Source: DATESN01 sp035270785
GTDB lineage: Bacteria > Bacillota > Clostridia > Lachnospirales > Lachnospiraceae
Assembly (NCBI GenBank): GCA_035270785.1
Contig: DATESN010000119.1
Location: 1-50,226 of the forward strand
Length of the DNA: 50,226 bases
Direction of reading: 5' to 3'
In this document: piece by piece, positions 8,168 to 16,463 of the stretch
Position numbering within the stretch: the stretch's first letter is position 1
Layout of the letters: each line of letters starts with the position of its first letter
Notes under the pieces: model-generated
Seen by the model: only the letters and a program-made list of their open reading frames with translations
Database searches by the model: none
Told to the model about the DNA's origin: nothing
Position numbers and translations under genes: made by a program

Positions 8168-9109
8168 TTACATTCTCGCAAAGTCTTCATTCTCTCTAAA
8201 CCATTGGTAGGCCAATTGAACGCCTTCTAATAAATCCACTTTATGAGTCCAACCAAGTCCATGAATCTTTTCTACGCTTGTTAACTTCCTTGGTGTTCCA
8301 TCCGGCATCTTGGTATTCCATATGATTTCGCCGGTAAATCCAACTACATTTTTCACAGTTTCTGCTAGTTCCTTGATGCTTACTTCATTTCCTGTTCCAA
8401 TATTAACGTGTTGTTCTCCACTGTAATGTTCCAATAAATAAACGCAAGCATCTGCCATATCATCTACATATAAAAACTCCCGAAGTGGAGTCCCGGTTCC
8501 CCATAACTCTACCGTTTTTAAGTTACTTTTTTTTGCTTCATGAAATTTTCGAATCATGGCAGGCATTACATGGGATCCTTCCAAATCATAGTTGTCATGA
8601 GGTCCATAAAGATTGGTAGGCATACAACTAATAAAGTTGTCGCCATACTGCCTTTTAAAAAATTTGCACATTTCAAGTCCCGCAATCTTAGCAATGGCGT
8701 AGGCTTCGTTTGTCTCTTCTAAGGGTCCTGTTAAAAGTGCCTCTTCTTTCATTGGCTGAGGTGCAAGCTTTGGATAGATACAGGTACTTCCTAAAAAAAG
8801 CAATTTCTTAACCTTAAAATCATGACAGCATTTGATGACATTACATTGAATCTGTAAGTTATCATAAACAAATTCCGCTGGTGTTGTGTTATTTGCATTA
8901 ATTCCGCCCACCTTTGCAGCTGCTAATATAACAATATCTGGTCTTTCCTTTTCAAAAAAACTAGTGACTTGGGCTTGATTTGTCAAATCTAACTCCTTGT
9001 GAGATTTACCAATTACATTTTGATATCCTTTTTCTTGTAGATTTCTTACAATAGCGCTACCCACTAGACCTCTATGGCCTGCTATATAAATCTTATCCTT
9101 TATATTCAT
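8168..9109 (-). CDS. fcl: GDP-L-fucose synthase
   Basis: This NADPH-dependent epimerase-reductase converts GDP-4-keto-6-deoxymannose, the product of Gmd, to GDP-L-fucose. The extended short-chain dehydrogenase features are clear: AGHRGLVGSAIV at residues 10-21, the LAAAKVGGINAN segment specific to this family, the catalytic serine in STCIYP, and YAIAKIAG with the YxxxK pair. The length of 313 is typical. The stop of gmd is one base upstream of this start and the ribosome site GAGG overlaps the end of gmd, so the two are translationally coupled. Confidence 0.97.
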   Translation of the reverse strand: MNIKDKIYIAGHRGLVGSAIVRNLQEKGYQNVIGKSHKELDLTNQAQVTSFFEKERPDIVILAAAKVGGINANNTTPAEFVYDNLQIQCNVIKCCHDFKVKKLLFLGSTCIYPKLAPQPMKEEALLTGPLEETNEAYAIAKIAGLEMCKFFKRQYGDNFISCMPTNLYGPHDNYDLEGSHVMPAMIRKFHEAKKSNLKTVELWGTGTPLREFLYVDDMADACVYLLEHYSGEQHVNIGTGNEVSIKELAETVKNVVGFTGEIIWNTKMPDGTPRKLTSVEKIHGLGWTHKVDLLEGVQLAYQWFRENEDFARM

Positions 9110-9110
9110 C

Positions 9111-10181
9111 CTAAGCCTCTTTTTTTATTTTATATTGTGCGGAACTAACTCCTACAATTGCCTTTAGATCTTCGTTCATCATCATGGCTACTAATTCCTT
9201 AAATCCATGATTTCTCTTCCAACCCAATTCTTTTTCTGCCTTAGTCGCATCTCCCCATAAGCATTCCACTTCGGCCGGACGATAAAATTCCGGATTTACA
9301 TCAACCATGAGCTTTCCTGTGGCAGTGTCATAACCTTTTTCATGTACACCCGTGCCTTCCCAACGAATTTGTATTCCCAATTCCAAAAATGCGGCTTCCA
9401 CAAATTCTCGAACAGTGTGGGTTTCATTGGTTGCCAGTACGTAGTCGCCTGGTTTATCTTGCTGAAGCATTAGCCACATTCCTTGCACAAAGTCACCAGC
9501 GAATCCCCAATCACGCTTGGCATTCATATTCCCAAGGGATAACTTTTCTTGTTTTCCTGCAATGATGTTGGCAATTGCAAGTGTTATTTTTCTTGTAACA
9601 AAGTTTTCACCACGTCGTGGTGATTCATGATTAAATAAAATTCCATTGCAAGCATACATATTATAAGATTCTCTATAGTTTACTGTAATCCAGTAGGAAT
9701 AAAGCTTTGCAACTCCATATGGGCTTTTCGGATAAAAAGGTGTTGTTTCACTTTGAGGTGCTGTTTCTGGAAGACCTCCAAAAAGTTCCGAGGTAGAGGC
9801 TTGATAATATCTACAAATTCCGCCATTAACACGAATCGCTTCTAATAATTTCAAGGTACTGGTTCCTGTTGCTTCCGCTGTATATTCGGGAACTTCAAAA
9901 GAAACACCTACGTGAGATTGTGCCGCAAGATTATATACCTCTGTAGGTCTAATCTCTGACATCAGTCTCATTAGATTACTAGAATCTGTGGTATCTGCAA
10001 AATGAAGAAAAAATTTTACTTTGTTATACTCGGAATGAATAATATGATCAATCCTTGATGTATTGGATATGCTATGTCTACGAACCAATCCATGAACTTC
10101 ATACCCTTTTTCTAATAAAAACTCTGCCAAATACGAGCCATCTTGTCCTGTAATACCTGTAATTAATGCTATTCTGTTCAT
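9111..10181 (-). CDS. gmd: GDP-mannose 4,6-dehydratase
   Basis: Gmd removes water from GDP-mannose to give GDP-4-keto-6-deoxymannose. The N-terminus holds the NAD(P)-binding TGITGQDGSYLAEFLL. The family-specific VRRHSISNTSRIDHI, the catalytic STSELFG, YPKSPYGVAKLYSYW with the YxxxK pair, and FNHESPRRGENFVTRKI all match Gmd rather than other dehydratases. Its 356 residues are the usual length. It heads the GDP-fucose operon and is read from the promoter at 10236-10264, divergent from the AraC-type regulator. AGGAG precedes the ATG. The product could also feed GDP-rhamnose or GDP-perosamine, but the adjacent fcl points to fucose. Confidence 0.97.
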   Translation of the reverse strand: MNRIALITGITGQDGSYLAEFLLEKGYEVHGLVRRHSISNTSRIDHIIHSEYNKVKFFLHFADTTDSSNLMRLMSEIRPTEVYNLAAQSHVGVSFEVPEYTAEATGTSTLKLLEAIRVNGGICRYYQASTSELFGGLPETAPQSETTPFYPKSPYGVAKLYSYWITVNYRESYNMYACNGILFNHESPRRGENFVTRKITLAIANIIAGKQEKLSLGNMNAKRDWGFAGDFVQGMWLMLQQDKPGDYVLATNETHTVREFVEAAFLELGIQIRWEGTGVHEKGYDTATGKLMVDVNPEFYRPAEVECLWGDATKAEKELGWKRNHGFKELVAMMMNEDLKAIVGVSSAQYKIKKEA

Positions 10182-10235
10182 ATAAGTTCTCCTAATGTAT
10201 TACTTAATTTGTGTTATTTTGCTATTCCAAATTGG

Positions 10236-10264
10236 AGTATACTACTGTATACTTCTTATATCAA
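10236..10264 (-). promoter_or_regulatory. gmd operon promoter with overlapping palindromic operator
   Basis: The minus strand carries TTGATA (10259-10264), a 17-base spacer and TATACT (10236-10241), a near-consensus sigma-A promoter for gmd-fcl-manC. A palindrome with seven-base arms, AGTATAC-TACT-GTATACT (10236-10253), covers the -10 box and half of the spacer. That position fits an operator. The divergent AraC-type gene begins at 10327, making its product the first candidate ligand-responsive binder, though AraC proteins usually prefer direct repeats. Confidence 0.72.
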
Positions 10265-10326
10265 TTAATAATCTTGCGTAACAATGGTAAAATATTGCTG
10301 TTTTATACAAAAGAAAGGATTTTTTT

Positions 10327-11205
10327 ATGCCAACTCACAAACAAGCTTTAAAACCTGCAACTTCAAAGTCTAAACGTATCTTATCTACCCCATCAGCATA
10401 TGCCAAGAATCACTATTTATACATTCAAGAAGTCGGTTCTTTGCTAAGTATAGAACCTCATATTAGTAGCCGGCATAATTTGTTAAGTTATTTATTTTTT
10501 TCCGTTATTTCAGGAAAAGGATATCTGACTTATGAAGGTAAAAGACATGTCCTTTATGCTGGTGATTGTGTTTGGATTGATTGTCATAAATTATATTCTC
10601 ATGAAAGTAGCGAAGAAGAGCCTTGGTCTCTTACTTGGGTTCATTTTTATGGAAAAGATGCAAAAGAATTTTACGATGTATTTATGGAACAAGGTCATTC
10701 TTATGTTTTTCATCCACTGAGTATTAGTCCCTTTGTAGAATGCATTACCACACTTTACGATACACATAACCATCAAACTTTTCTCACAGAATTAAGTTCC
10801 CATAAGTATTTAACGGATATTATCGCGTTATGCTATACCGAAAGTGGTCTATGGAAATCTGATGAAAATGGATTGCTAGAGAACTCTATGCGGAATAAAT
10901 TAAAGCATATTCGTGAATTTATTGATAACCATTTTACAGAAAAGATAAGTTTAGATGATTTGGCGGAACATTTTTTTATTAGTAAGTATCACCTATCCAG
11001 GGAGTTCCATAAAGAATATGGTATTACCATTGGAAATGATATTACCGCCAAAAAAATAAGTAAAGCAAAATCACTACTTCGTTTTACAAAGGATCCTATC
11101 GAAAACATTGCAGATCTCTGTGGTTTTCAAGATAGTGGGTATTTTATAAAAGTCTTTAAAAATGCAGAAAATATGACGCCTTTAGAATATAGAAAAAAGT
11201 GGTAA
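10327..11205 (+). CDS. AraC-family transcriptional regulator
   Basis: The protein has an N-terminal cupin-like sensing domain (about 45-150, including GKGYLTYEGKRHVLYAGD and WSLTWVHFYG) and a C-terminal AraC double helix-turn-helix (about 190-290). The latter shows DDLAEHFFISKYHLSREF, IADLCGFQDSGYFIKVFK and the closing MTPLEYRK. Such proteins bind a small molecule, often a sugar, and control nearby genes. It is divergent from the GDP-fucose operon with 145 bases between the starts, and a YuiD-like gene follows 79 bases later. A GAAAGGA site precedes the ATG. The ligand and regulatory target are not shown by the sequence; control of gmd is a positional inference. Confidence 0.95.
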   Translation: MPTHKQALKPATSKSKRILSTPSAYAKNHYLYIQEVGSLLSIEPHISSRHNLLSYLFFSVISGKGYLTYEGKRHVLYAGDCVWIDCHKLYSHESSEEEPWSLTWVHFYGKDAKEFYDVFMEQGHSYVFHPLSISPFVECITTLYDTHNHQTFLTELSSHKYLTDIIALCYTESGLWKSDENGLLENSMRNKLKHIREFIDNHFTEKISLDDLAEHFFISKYHLSREFHKEYGITIGNDITAKKISKAKSLLRFTKDPIENIADLCGFQDSGYFIKVFKNAENMTPLEYRKKW

Positions 11206-11284
11206 CTCTTGTGTTCTTTGATCTAATTGCGTATAATATAATCTATTGATATAAAATACAAGGGATCATGAATGAGGTATCTAC

Positions 11285-11743
11285 ATGAATTTTTTTAAAG
11301 AATTGGGCAGAAATGAAATTTTTCTGATTGCAGGATGTGCTTGGTTGATTGCGCAAGTCTTAAAAACATTAATCCATCTATTCTTCACAAGAAAATTTGT
11401 TGCCGAACGACTAGTAGGAAGTGGTGGAATGCCAAGTTCACACTCTTCTACCGTTTGTGCCTTAGCCAGTGCTGTTGCCTTTAACTACGGAGCCTCTAGC
11501 GTGGAATTTGCCATTAGCTTTGTCTTAGCAATTATTGTCATGTATGATGCAATAGGCGTTCGTAGGGAAACAGGTATTCAAGCTAAAATCTTAAACGAAA
11601 TGTTGGATATTTTTACAACTATGGGCAAAGGTCTTAGTGTGGAAGAAAAATTAAAAGAATTTATAGGTCATTCTCCTATTCAGGTTCTTATGGGAGCCAT
11701 GTTAGGTGTTTTAATTGCAACCATCATGCATCCATTCTTTTAA
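11285..11743 (+). CDS. Divergent PAP2-family membrane protein (YuiD/DUF212)
   Basis: The 152-residue membrane protein carries the DUF212 signatures GGMPSSHSSTVCALA near residue 45 and YDAIGVRRETG near residue 95. These echo the conserved serine-histidine region of PAP2 phosphatases. Four membrane segments are visible, one N-terminal and the last ending HPFF at the C-terminus. The cellular substrate of this family is not established. A role in lipid-carrier phosphate recycling would suit a polysaccharide locus but is speculative. GAGG lies at a suitable distance before the ATG. Confidence 0.92.
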   Translation: MNFFKELGRNEIFLIAGCAWLIAQVLKTLIHLFFTRKFVAERLVGSGGMPSSHSSTVCALASAVAFNYGASSVEFAISFVLAIIVMYDAIGVRRETGIQAKILNEMLDIFTTMGKGLSVEEKLKEFIGHSPIQVLMGAMLGVLIATIMHPFF

Positions 11744-11780
11744 ATAACAAATCCATATCGTTACATGCTAACCTATCACA

Positions 11781-13355
11781 ATGAGAATAACTATGAAAAA
11801 TGAACTTGATACTAGTAAGCAATTAATGATAAATATGATAGCAAGTCTGGTCTCCTGTATCGTAAGCTTGGGGATCAGTTTTTTTCTTACTCCTTATATA
11901 CAAGAAACCATTGGATACGAGGCTGTTGGATTTGTAAAGTTGGCTACTGATTTTGTCAGTTATGCAACGATTGCCTCTACTGCACTGAATTCCATGGCCA
12001 GTCGATTTATCACTATAAAAATACATCAAAAAGATATGAAAACTGCAAATGAGTACTTTAATTCTGTGTTATTTGCCAACTTAGGCATTGTCGGGTTTTT
12101 AATGGTACCGGCTGTCTTTCTTGTCCTACATTTAGAAAAGGTGATTTCTATATCCCCTTCCTTAGTTTTTGATGTAAAGATATTATTTGCAGCCATGTTT
12201 ATTAACTTTATGATTACTGTTGTAGGGACTACCTTTAGTGTTGCTACTTTTGCCGCTAACCGTCTGGATTTATCTTCTAGAAGAACCATTGAAGCAAATT
12301 TGATTCGTGCACTTTTAATTATCGTATTATTTACATTTTTACCAGTTAAAATAAGTTACGTAGGAGTTACTACATTAATTGCTACTTTATATATGATTAT
12401 CAGTAATGCTTATTACACGAAACTATTATTCCCTCAAATTTTGTTTGGTAGACGTTTCTTTTCTTTGCTACGGGTATTGGAAATTCTCAAATCAGGTATT
12501 TGGAACACCATTATGCGAACGGGACAGATCTTAAATAATGGTCTTGATTTGCTCATTACAAATGTTTTAATTAACGAATATTCCATGGGTCTTTTAGGAA
12601 CAGCACAAACCATTGCTGCTGCCATTAATACCCTATATGAAACCATTGCTGGAGTCTTTTCCCCATCTCTTACTATTCATTATGCCAAAGGTGATAAAGA
12701 AAGCCTCGTATCTGAATTAAAAACCTCCATGCGACTTACTGGTTTCTTTGCTAATATTCCTCTTGGTTTTGTCATTGGATTTGGTCTCCCCTTTTATAAT
12801 TTATGGTTACGTTCCTCCTCTGCCCCAGACCGGTTCATGATCTATCAATTAACGGTTGTTATTATGGGTGGAATCATTGTAGGGGGTGCCATTAGCCCAC
12901 TTTTTAATGTTTTTACCATTGTCAATAAATTAAAATACAATTCTCTCGTTGTCTTAATTCAAGGAATTGTCAAAACTCTTTTATTACTTATTATTCTAGA
13001 CACAACGAATCTAGGAATATGGGCAGTAGCTAGTTTAAGTTCCATCATTGGTGTTCTTAAGAACCTAACATTTACTCCTATGTATGCAGCCCATTGTCTG
13101 CATATCAGTAAAAAAACTTTTTACCCAACCATTCTCCGTTATATATTTGTGAGCACCTTCATGGTTGCCATCTTTGTTGGAATGGGACATATTCTTCCTG
13201 CCTCTAATTGGATGTGGATATTAATCGATATCATACTTTGCGGTATTGTGGGTAGTATGATTAATATTACATTGCTTTTTGAACAAAGGGAGAAACAGAT
13301 ATTATTAGATACCTTATCCCGTAAAAATAAAAACAGAACCGATCACAGGAACTAG
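11781..13355 (+). CDS. Wzx/MATE-type polysaccharide flippase
   Basis: This 524-residue integral membrane protein has about fourteen hydrophobic segments and the polysaccharide-transporter N-terminus (QLMINMIASLVSCIVSLGIS, then FFLTPYIQETIGYEAVGFV). This is the pattern of oligosaccharide flippases and SpoVB/MurJ relatives. It would turn the lipid-linked repeat unit across the membrane for the local locus. ATG 11781 and the in-frame ATG 11793 both lack a clear ribosome site, so the start is uncertain by four codons. Its last codons form one arm of the shared terminator with the convergent gene at 13375. It lies 37 bases after the YuiD-like gene and may share its transcript. Confidence 0.88.
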   Translation: MRITMKNELDTSKQLMINMIASLVSCIVSLGISFFLTPYIQETIGYEAVGFVKLATDFVSYATIASTALNSMASRFITIKIHQKDMKTANEYFNSVLFANLGIVGFLMVPAVFLVLHLEKVISISPSLVFDVKILFAAMFINFMITVVGTTFSVATFAANRLDLSSRRTIEANLIRALLIIVLFTFLPVKISYVGVTTLIATLYMIISNAYYTKLLFPQILFGRRFFSLLRVLEILKSGIWNTIMRTGQILNNGLDLLITNVLINEYSMGLLGTAQTIAAAINTLYETIAGVFSPSLTIHYAKGDKESLVSELKTSMRLTGFFANIPLGFVIGFGLPFYNLWLRSSSAPDRFMIYQLTVVIMGGIIVGGAISPLFNVFTIVNKLKYNSLVVLIQGIVKTLLLLIILDTTNLGIWAVASLSSIIGVLKNLTFTPMYAAHCLHISKKTFYPTILRYIFVSTFMVAIFVGMGHILPASNWMWILIDIILCGIVGSMINITLLFEQREKQILLDTLSRKNKNRTDHRN

Positions 13356-13366
13356 TGACCGGTTCT
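13335..13366. terminator. Bidirectional terminator between convergent genes
   Basis: A twelve-base stem with one A-C mismatch (AGAACCGATCAC / GTGACCGGTTCT) and an eight-base loop is followed by ATTTTTAT on the plus strand and by GTTTTTATTTTTAC on the minus strand. It serves both the flippase gene, whose stop codon lies inside the loop, and the decarboxylase gene that ends at 13375. Confidence 0.85.
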
Positions 13367-13374
13367 ATTTTTAT

Positions 13375-14307
13375 CTAAATAACAGTTTTGAAATAAGCAA
13401 TTGTTTTTTTCAATCCCTCTTCTAAGAAGATCGTTGGTTCCCAATCAAGTTCTTCCTTTGCAAGGGTAATGACGGGACGCCTTTGCATAGGATCGTCCAA
13501 AGGAAGAGGCATAAAAATAATTTTAGATGTGGAACCCGTAAGGGCTATTACTTTTTCTGCCAATTGAAGCATTGTAAATTCTCCAGGATTACCTATATTA
13601 ACAGGTCCCGTAAAGCCTTTGCGACTATTCATTAAACGAATCATACCTTCTATCAGATCATCTACATAACAAAAACTTCTTGTTTGCTTGCCATCTCCAT
13701 AGATTGTAATATCGTCCCCTTTTAATGCCTGCACTATAAAATTAGATACTACACGTCCATCGCCTGGATTCATTCGAGGTCCATAAGTATTGAAAATCCT
13801 CATTACTTTAATATCCACATGATTCATACGATGATAATCAAAAAATAAGGTTTCCGCCATTCGTTTTCCTTCATCATAACAAGAACGAATACCAATGGTA
13901 TTGACACTGCCCCGATAAGATTCTGGCTGTGGATGAACTTCTGGATCACCATATACTTCGCTTGTACTTGCTTGAAGAATAGTAGCATGAACTCTTTTTG
14001 CAAGTCCCAACATATTCATGGCACCATACACGCTAGTTTTCGCTGTCTTAATGGGATTGTGCTGATAATGTGGTGGGCTTGCTGGACAAGCCAAGTTATA
14101 AATTTGATCCACCTCCACATAAAGTGGTTCTGTTACATCGTGACGAATAAATTCAAAATAGGGATTGGTCAGCATGTGCCGAATGTTATCTTTGCTCCCT
14201 GTAAAAAGATTATCCGCACAAATAATATCATTTCCTTCCGCTAATAGCCTTTCACAAAGGTGCGATCCTAAAAAACCTGCACCACCCGTAACTAATATTC
14301 TATTCAT
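13375..14307 (-). CDS. UDP-glucuronate decarboxylase (UDP-xylose synthase), extended SDR
   Basis: The enzyme should convert UDP-glucuronate to UDP-xylose with bound NAD. The Rossmann motif TGGAGFLGSHLCERL is at the N-terminus. The segment YNLACPASPPHYQHNPIKT, the catalytic STSEVYGDP, the YDEGKR active-site tyrosine/lysine and RIFNTYGPRM with NPGDGRVVSNF are the UXS-type signature. ATG 14307 is chosen so that the protein starts MNRILVTGG; GTG 14325 and ATG 14319 are possible longer starts. UDP-glucuronate can be supplied by the dehydrogenase encoded at 17958. The product could instead be a 4-keto intermediate, so the assignment is strong at family level only. Confidence 0.92.
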   Translation of the reverse strand: MNRILVTGGAGFLGSHLCERLLAEGNDIICADNLFTGSKDNIRHMLTNPYFEFIRHDVTEPLYVEVDQIYNLACPASPPHYQHNPIKTAKTSVYGAMNMLGLAKRVHATILQASTSEVYGDPEVHPQPESYRGSVNTIGIRSCYDEGKRMAETLFFDYHRMNHVDIKVMRIFNTYGPRMNPGDGRVVSNFIVQALKGDDITIYGDGKQTRSFCYVDDLIEGMIRLMNSRKGFTGPVNIGNPGEFTMLQLAEKVIALTGSTSKIIFMPLPLDDPMQRRPVITLAKEELDWEPTIFLEEGLKKTIAYFKTVI

Positions 14308-14388
14308 TTCTATACCCATCCGCACGTTTCATACATGCCCTTTAATCAAACGTTGAATATGTTTATTTATTCAGCTTTTTTCTATCTG

Positions 14389-15108
14389 TTAGTTAACACC
14401 TATGTTATATTTTAAAATACAGTAAATAGCCCTGCATCCATCTCTCCAGCCTATTTTTTTGCCTTCCTCATACGAACGAGGATAATAAGAAATTGGCATC
14501 TCATAAATTCTCAAATTCATCTTTGCAATTTTAGCGGTAATCTCCGGCTCAAAACCGAATCTTTTTTCTTCAATTTTAATCCCTTGTATTACTTCCCTAC
14601 GAAACATTTTGTAACAAGTCTCCATATCGGTTAATCCTAAATCAGTGAATATATTAGAAGCAAAGGTTAAAAATTTATTACCTGCCGTATGATAAAAATG
14701 TTTAATCATATACTTTTCGCCACGTGCATACCTGGAACCATATACTACATCAGCGTCTTTTCTACCATCAATAAAGGGTTCCATTAAACGAACAAAATCT
14801 TTGGGATCATATTCTAAATCAGCATCTTGAATAACTACAACATCTCCTGTTGCTGCCTGGAAACCTTTTGCAAGAGCAGAACCTTTTCCTTGGTTATATT
14901 TATGAAATAACAGTTTGTCAATTTTATGTCTAAGTGGTCCTTTTAGTAGATCTCTTGTTCCATCTGTAGAATAGTCATCTACAACAATCACTTCTATCTG
15001 TGGAATACCACAATGAATGACTGCATCCAAAACGGTTTCAATGGTGGCCTTTTCATTATAACAAGGGATTACTACTGATAAACGAATCGATTCTAATGTT
15101 TTATCCAT
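14389..15108 (-). CDS. GT2 family glycosyltransferase (dolichyl-phosphate-mannose synthase-like)
   Basis: A 239-residue GT2 domain with LSVVIPCYNEKATIETVL, VIVVDDYSTDGT and the donor motif VVIQDADLEYDP, then the family-typical DMETCYKMFRREV and RFGFEPEITAKI. These match DPM1-like polyprenyl-phosphate glycosyltransferases without membrane helices. It should be cytosolic, acting on a nucleotide sugar and undecaprenyl phosphate or a lipid-linked acceptor. AAAGGAG precedes ATG 15108. It lies 81 bases upstream of the decarboxylase gene on the same strand, so co-transcription is plausible. The sugar is unknown. Confidence 0.92.
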   Translation of the reverse strand: MDKTLESIRLSVVIPCYNEKATIETVLDAVIHCGIPQIEVIVVDDYSTDGTRDLLKGPLRHKIDKLLFHKYNQGKGSALAKGFQAATGDVVVIQDADLEYDPKDFVRLMEPFIDGRKDADVVYGSRYARGEKYMIKHFYHTAGNKFLTFASNIFTDLGLTDMETCYKMFRREVIQGIKIEEKRFGFEPEITAKIAKMNLRIYEMPISYYPRSYEEGKKIGWRDGCRAIYCILKYNIGVN

Positions 15109-15188
15109 TACATGCTCCTTTTTTTTACCTGTTGATAGTTTTACTGTCTTTTGATTATTTTAATGTCTTTTTAACTCTACTAATTATA

Positions 15189-16274
15189 TTAGCATAATTT
15201 TCTTAAAATTTCCAGCAAGTCTTCTTGACTCTTTGCTATATGAATGTTGGAATAGTACGACGCTACTTTCTTAAAATATTCTTCAAAATCAACACTCACT
15301 TGAAATGAATTCCTGGCTAATGGATATAAGAATATCACATGATTGTTGGAATGATAGAGAAGTTTACCTGTGATACATGCTGTAGAAGAAAAAGATATGA
15401 GTACTTTTTCCTGCATAGAATCTTCTGATTCTAATAGTTCCCATGGATATTCCACCTGTAATTGGTGAATAGAAGCATCAAACTCATCCCACATGCTCCG
15501 AGGATGTCTTTTCACAATCAAATTATCTCCCGTAACGATATCCGCAATTTTGTACACCATAGACTGATAAGTCTCCACATTTTGAATGAATTCTTTTGTA
15601 CCTTGTCCAAAAAATATAAACTTTTCTGTGATATGGCTTTTCTTATAGTTGAATATATCTTTTGCTTGTTCAAGCACCGTTTGATGGTCCCTTGGTATCT
15701 TTTTTAGATGATAACCTTGTACTTCCTTGGCAAGCTTTGGTTCGAATAAATAAAGTGTATTCTCTTGTATCATATTTTGAAACCCTAATATTCTTTGATA
15801 CATCCTTCTACCCAGATCTGTTGATACGATATGTCCTGAAAAGGAAGTATAACTTCCAAATCCATCTTCAAACCTACTAATCTTAATTTTGGGGTTATTT
15901 TTGATTAACGTTTTACTAATTTCTTTTGTTATCTCGTCCACCCCAATAGGGCTTGCATATAGGAGTTGCTCATAATAATCCAAATCAGTTCCTAGTAATC
16001 TCTTTGTTGTTCTATTATAAACAAAGCTTTCCCAAAATGTTTGTATAGAACCTTTCTTTTTATTCTTTATCCTAGTGGAATCTGCAAAATATACCTTTGC
16101 AAAGTAACGTTTTATTTTTCCTTCCACAAATATACTTTTTAATAATGGAGTCTTATTTGTGATTACTAATTCAAATTCGTAATCCTGATAAACGGATTCT
16201 TTTAGGTAGAGTAATACTATTATTTGATAGGTTGTATTGGCGATGGCTAATACTCTTTTGACTTGTTTTTTCAT
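15189..16274 (-). CDS. GT52-like glycosyltransferase (sialyltransferase-type fold), tentative
   Basis: The 361-residue protein starts KRVLAIANTTYQIIVLLYL, like the opening of GT52 (Lst-type) and polysialyltransferase-like enzymes. It contains SRFEDGFGSY near residue 140, LIVKRHPRS near residue 255 and a late FSSTACITGKLL. The ED-G, KxHPR and SS elements are the conserved features of GT-B sialyltransferase-type families. No CMP-sialic acid synthesis genes are in the window, so another donor is quite possible. There is no signal peptide or membrane segment. GAGGG precedes the ATG. The gene is 80 bases upstream of the GT2 gene on the same strand. Confidence 0.6.
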   Translation of the reverse strand: MKKQVKRVLAIANTTYQIIVLLYLKESVYQDYEFELVITNKTPLLKSIFVEGKIKRYFAKVYFADSTRIKNKKKGSIQTFWESFVYNRTTKRLLGTDLDYYEQLLYASPIGVDEITKEISKTLIKNNPKIKISRFEDGFGSYTSFSGHIVSTDLGRRMYQRILGFQNMIQENTLYLFEPKLAKEVQGYHLKKIPRDHQTVLEQAKDIFNYKKSHITEKFIFFGQGTKEFIQNVETYQSMVYKIADIVTGDNLIVKRHPRSMWDEFDASIHQLQVEYPWELLESEDSMQEKVLISFSSTACITGKLLYHSNNHVIFLYPLARNSFQVSVDFEEYFKKVASYYSNIHIAKSQEDLLEILRKLC

Positions 16275-16463
16275 GATTGTTAAACCCTCTTTTATGGAAA
16301 CGATGATGACCTTTTCATTGTTCCTTATTTTACCACAAAATGATAGGTATAGAAAGCAATACTACTTGAACATGTTCTTGCACTTTCTTACATAATCTTG
16401 CACTTTCAAAATCATTGCGCATATATTAATTATAAACTTTATCCACAGTAAAGGGGACATCTC

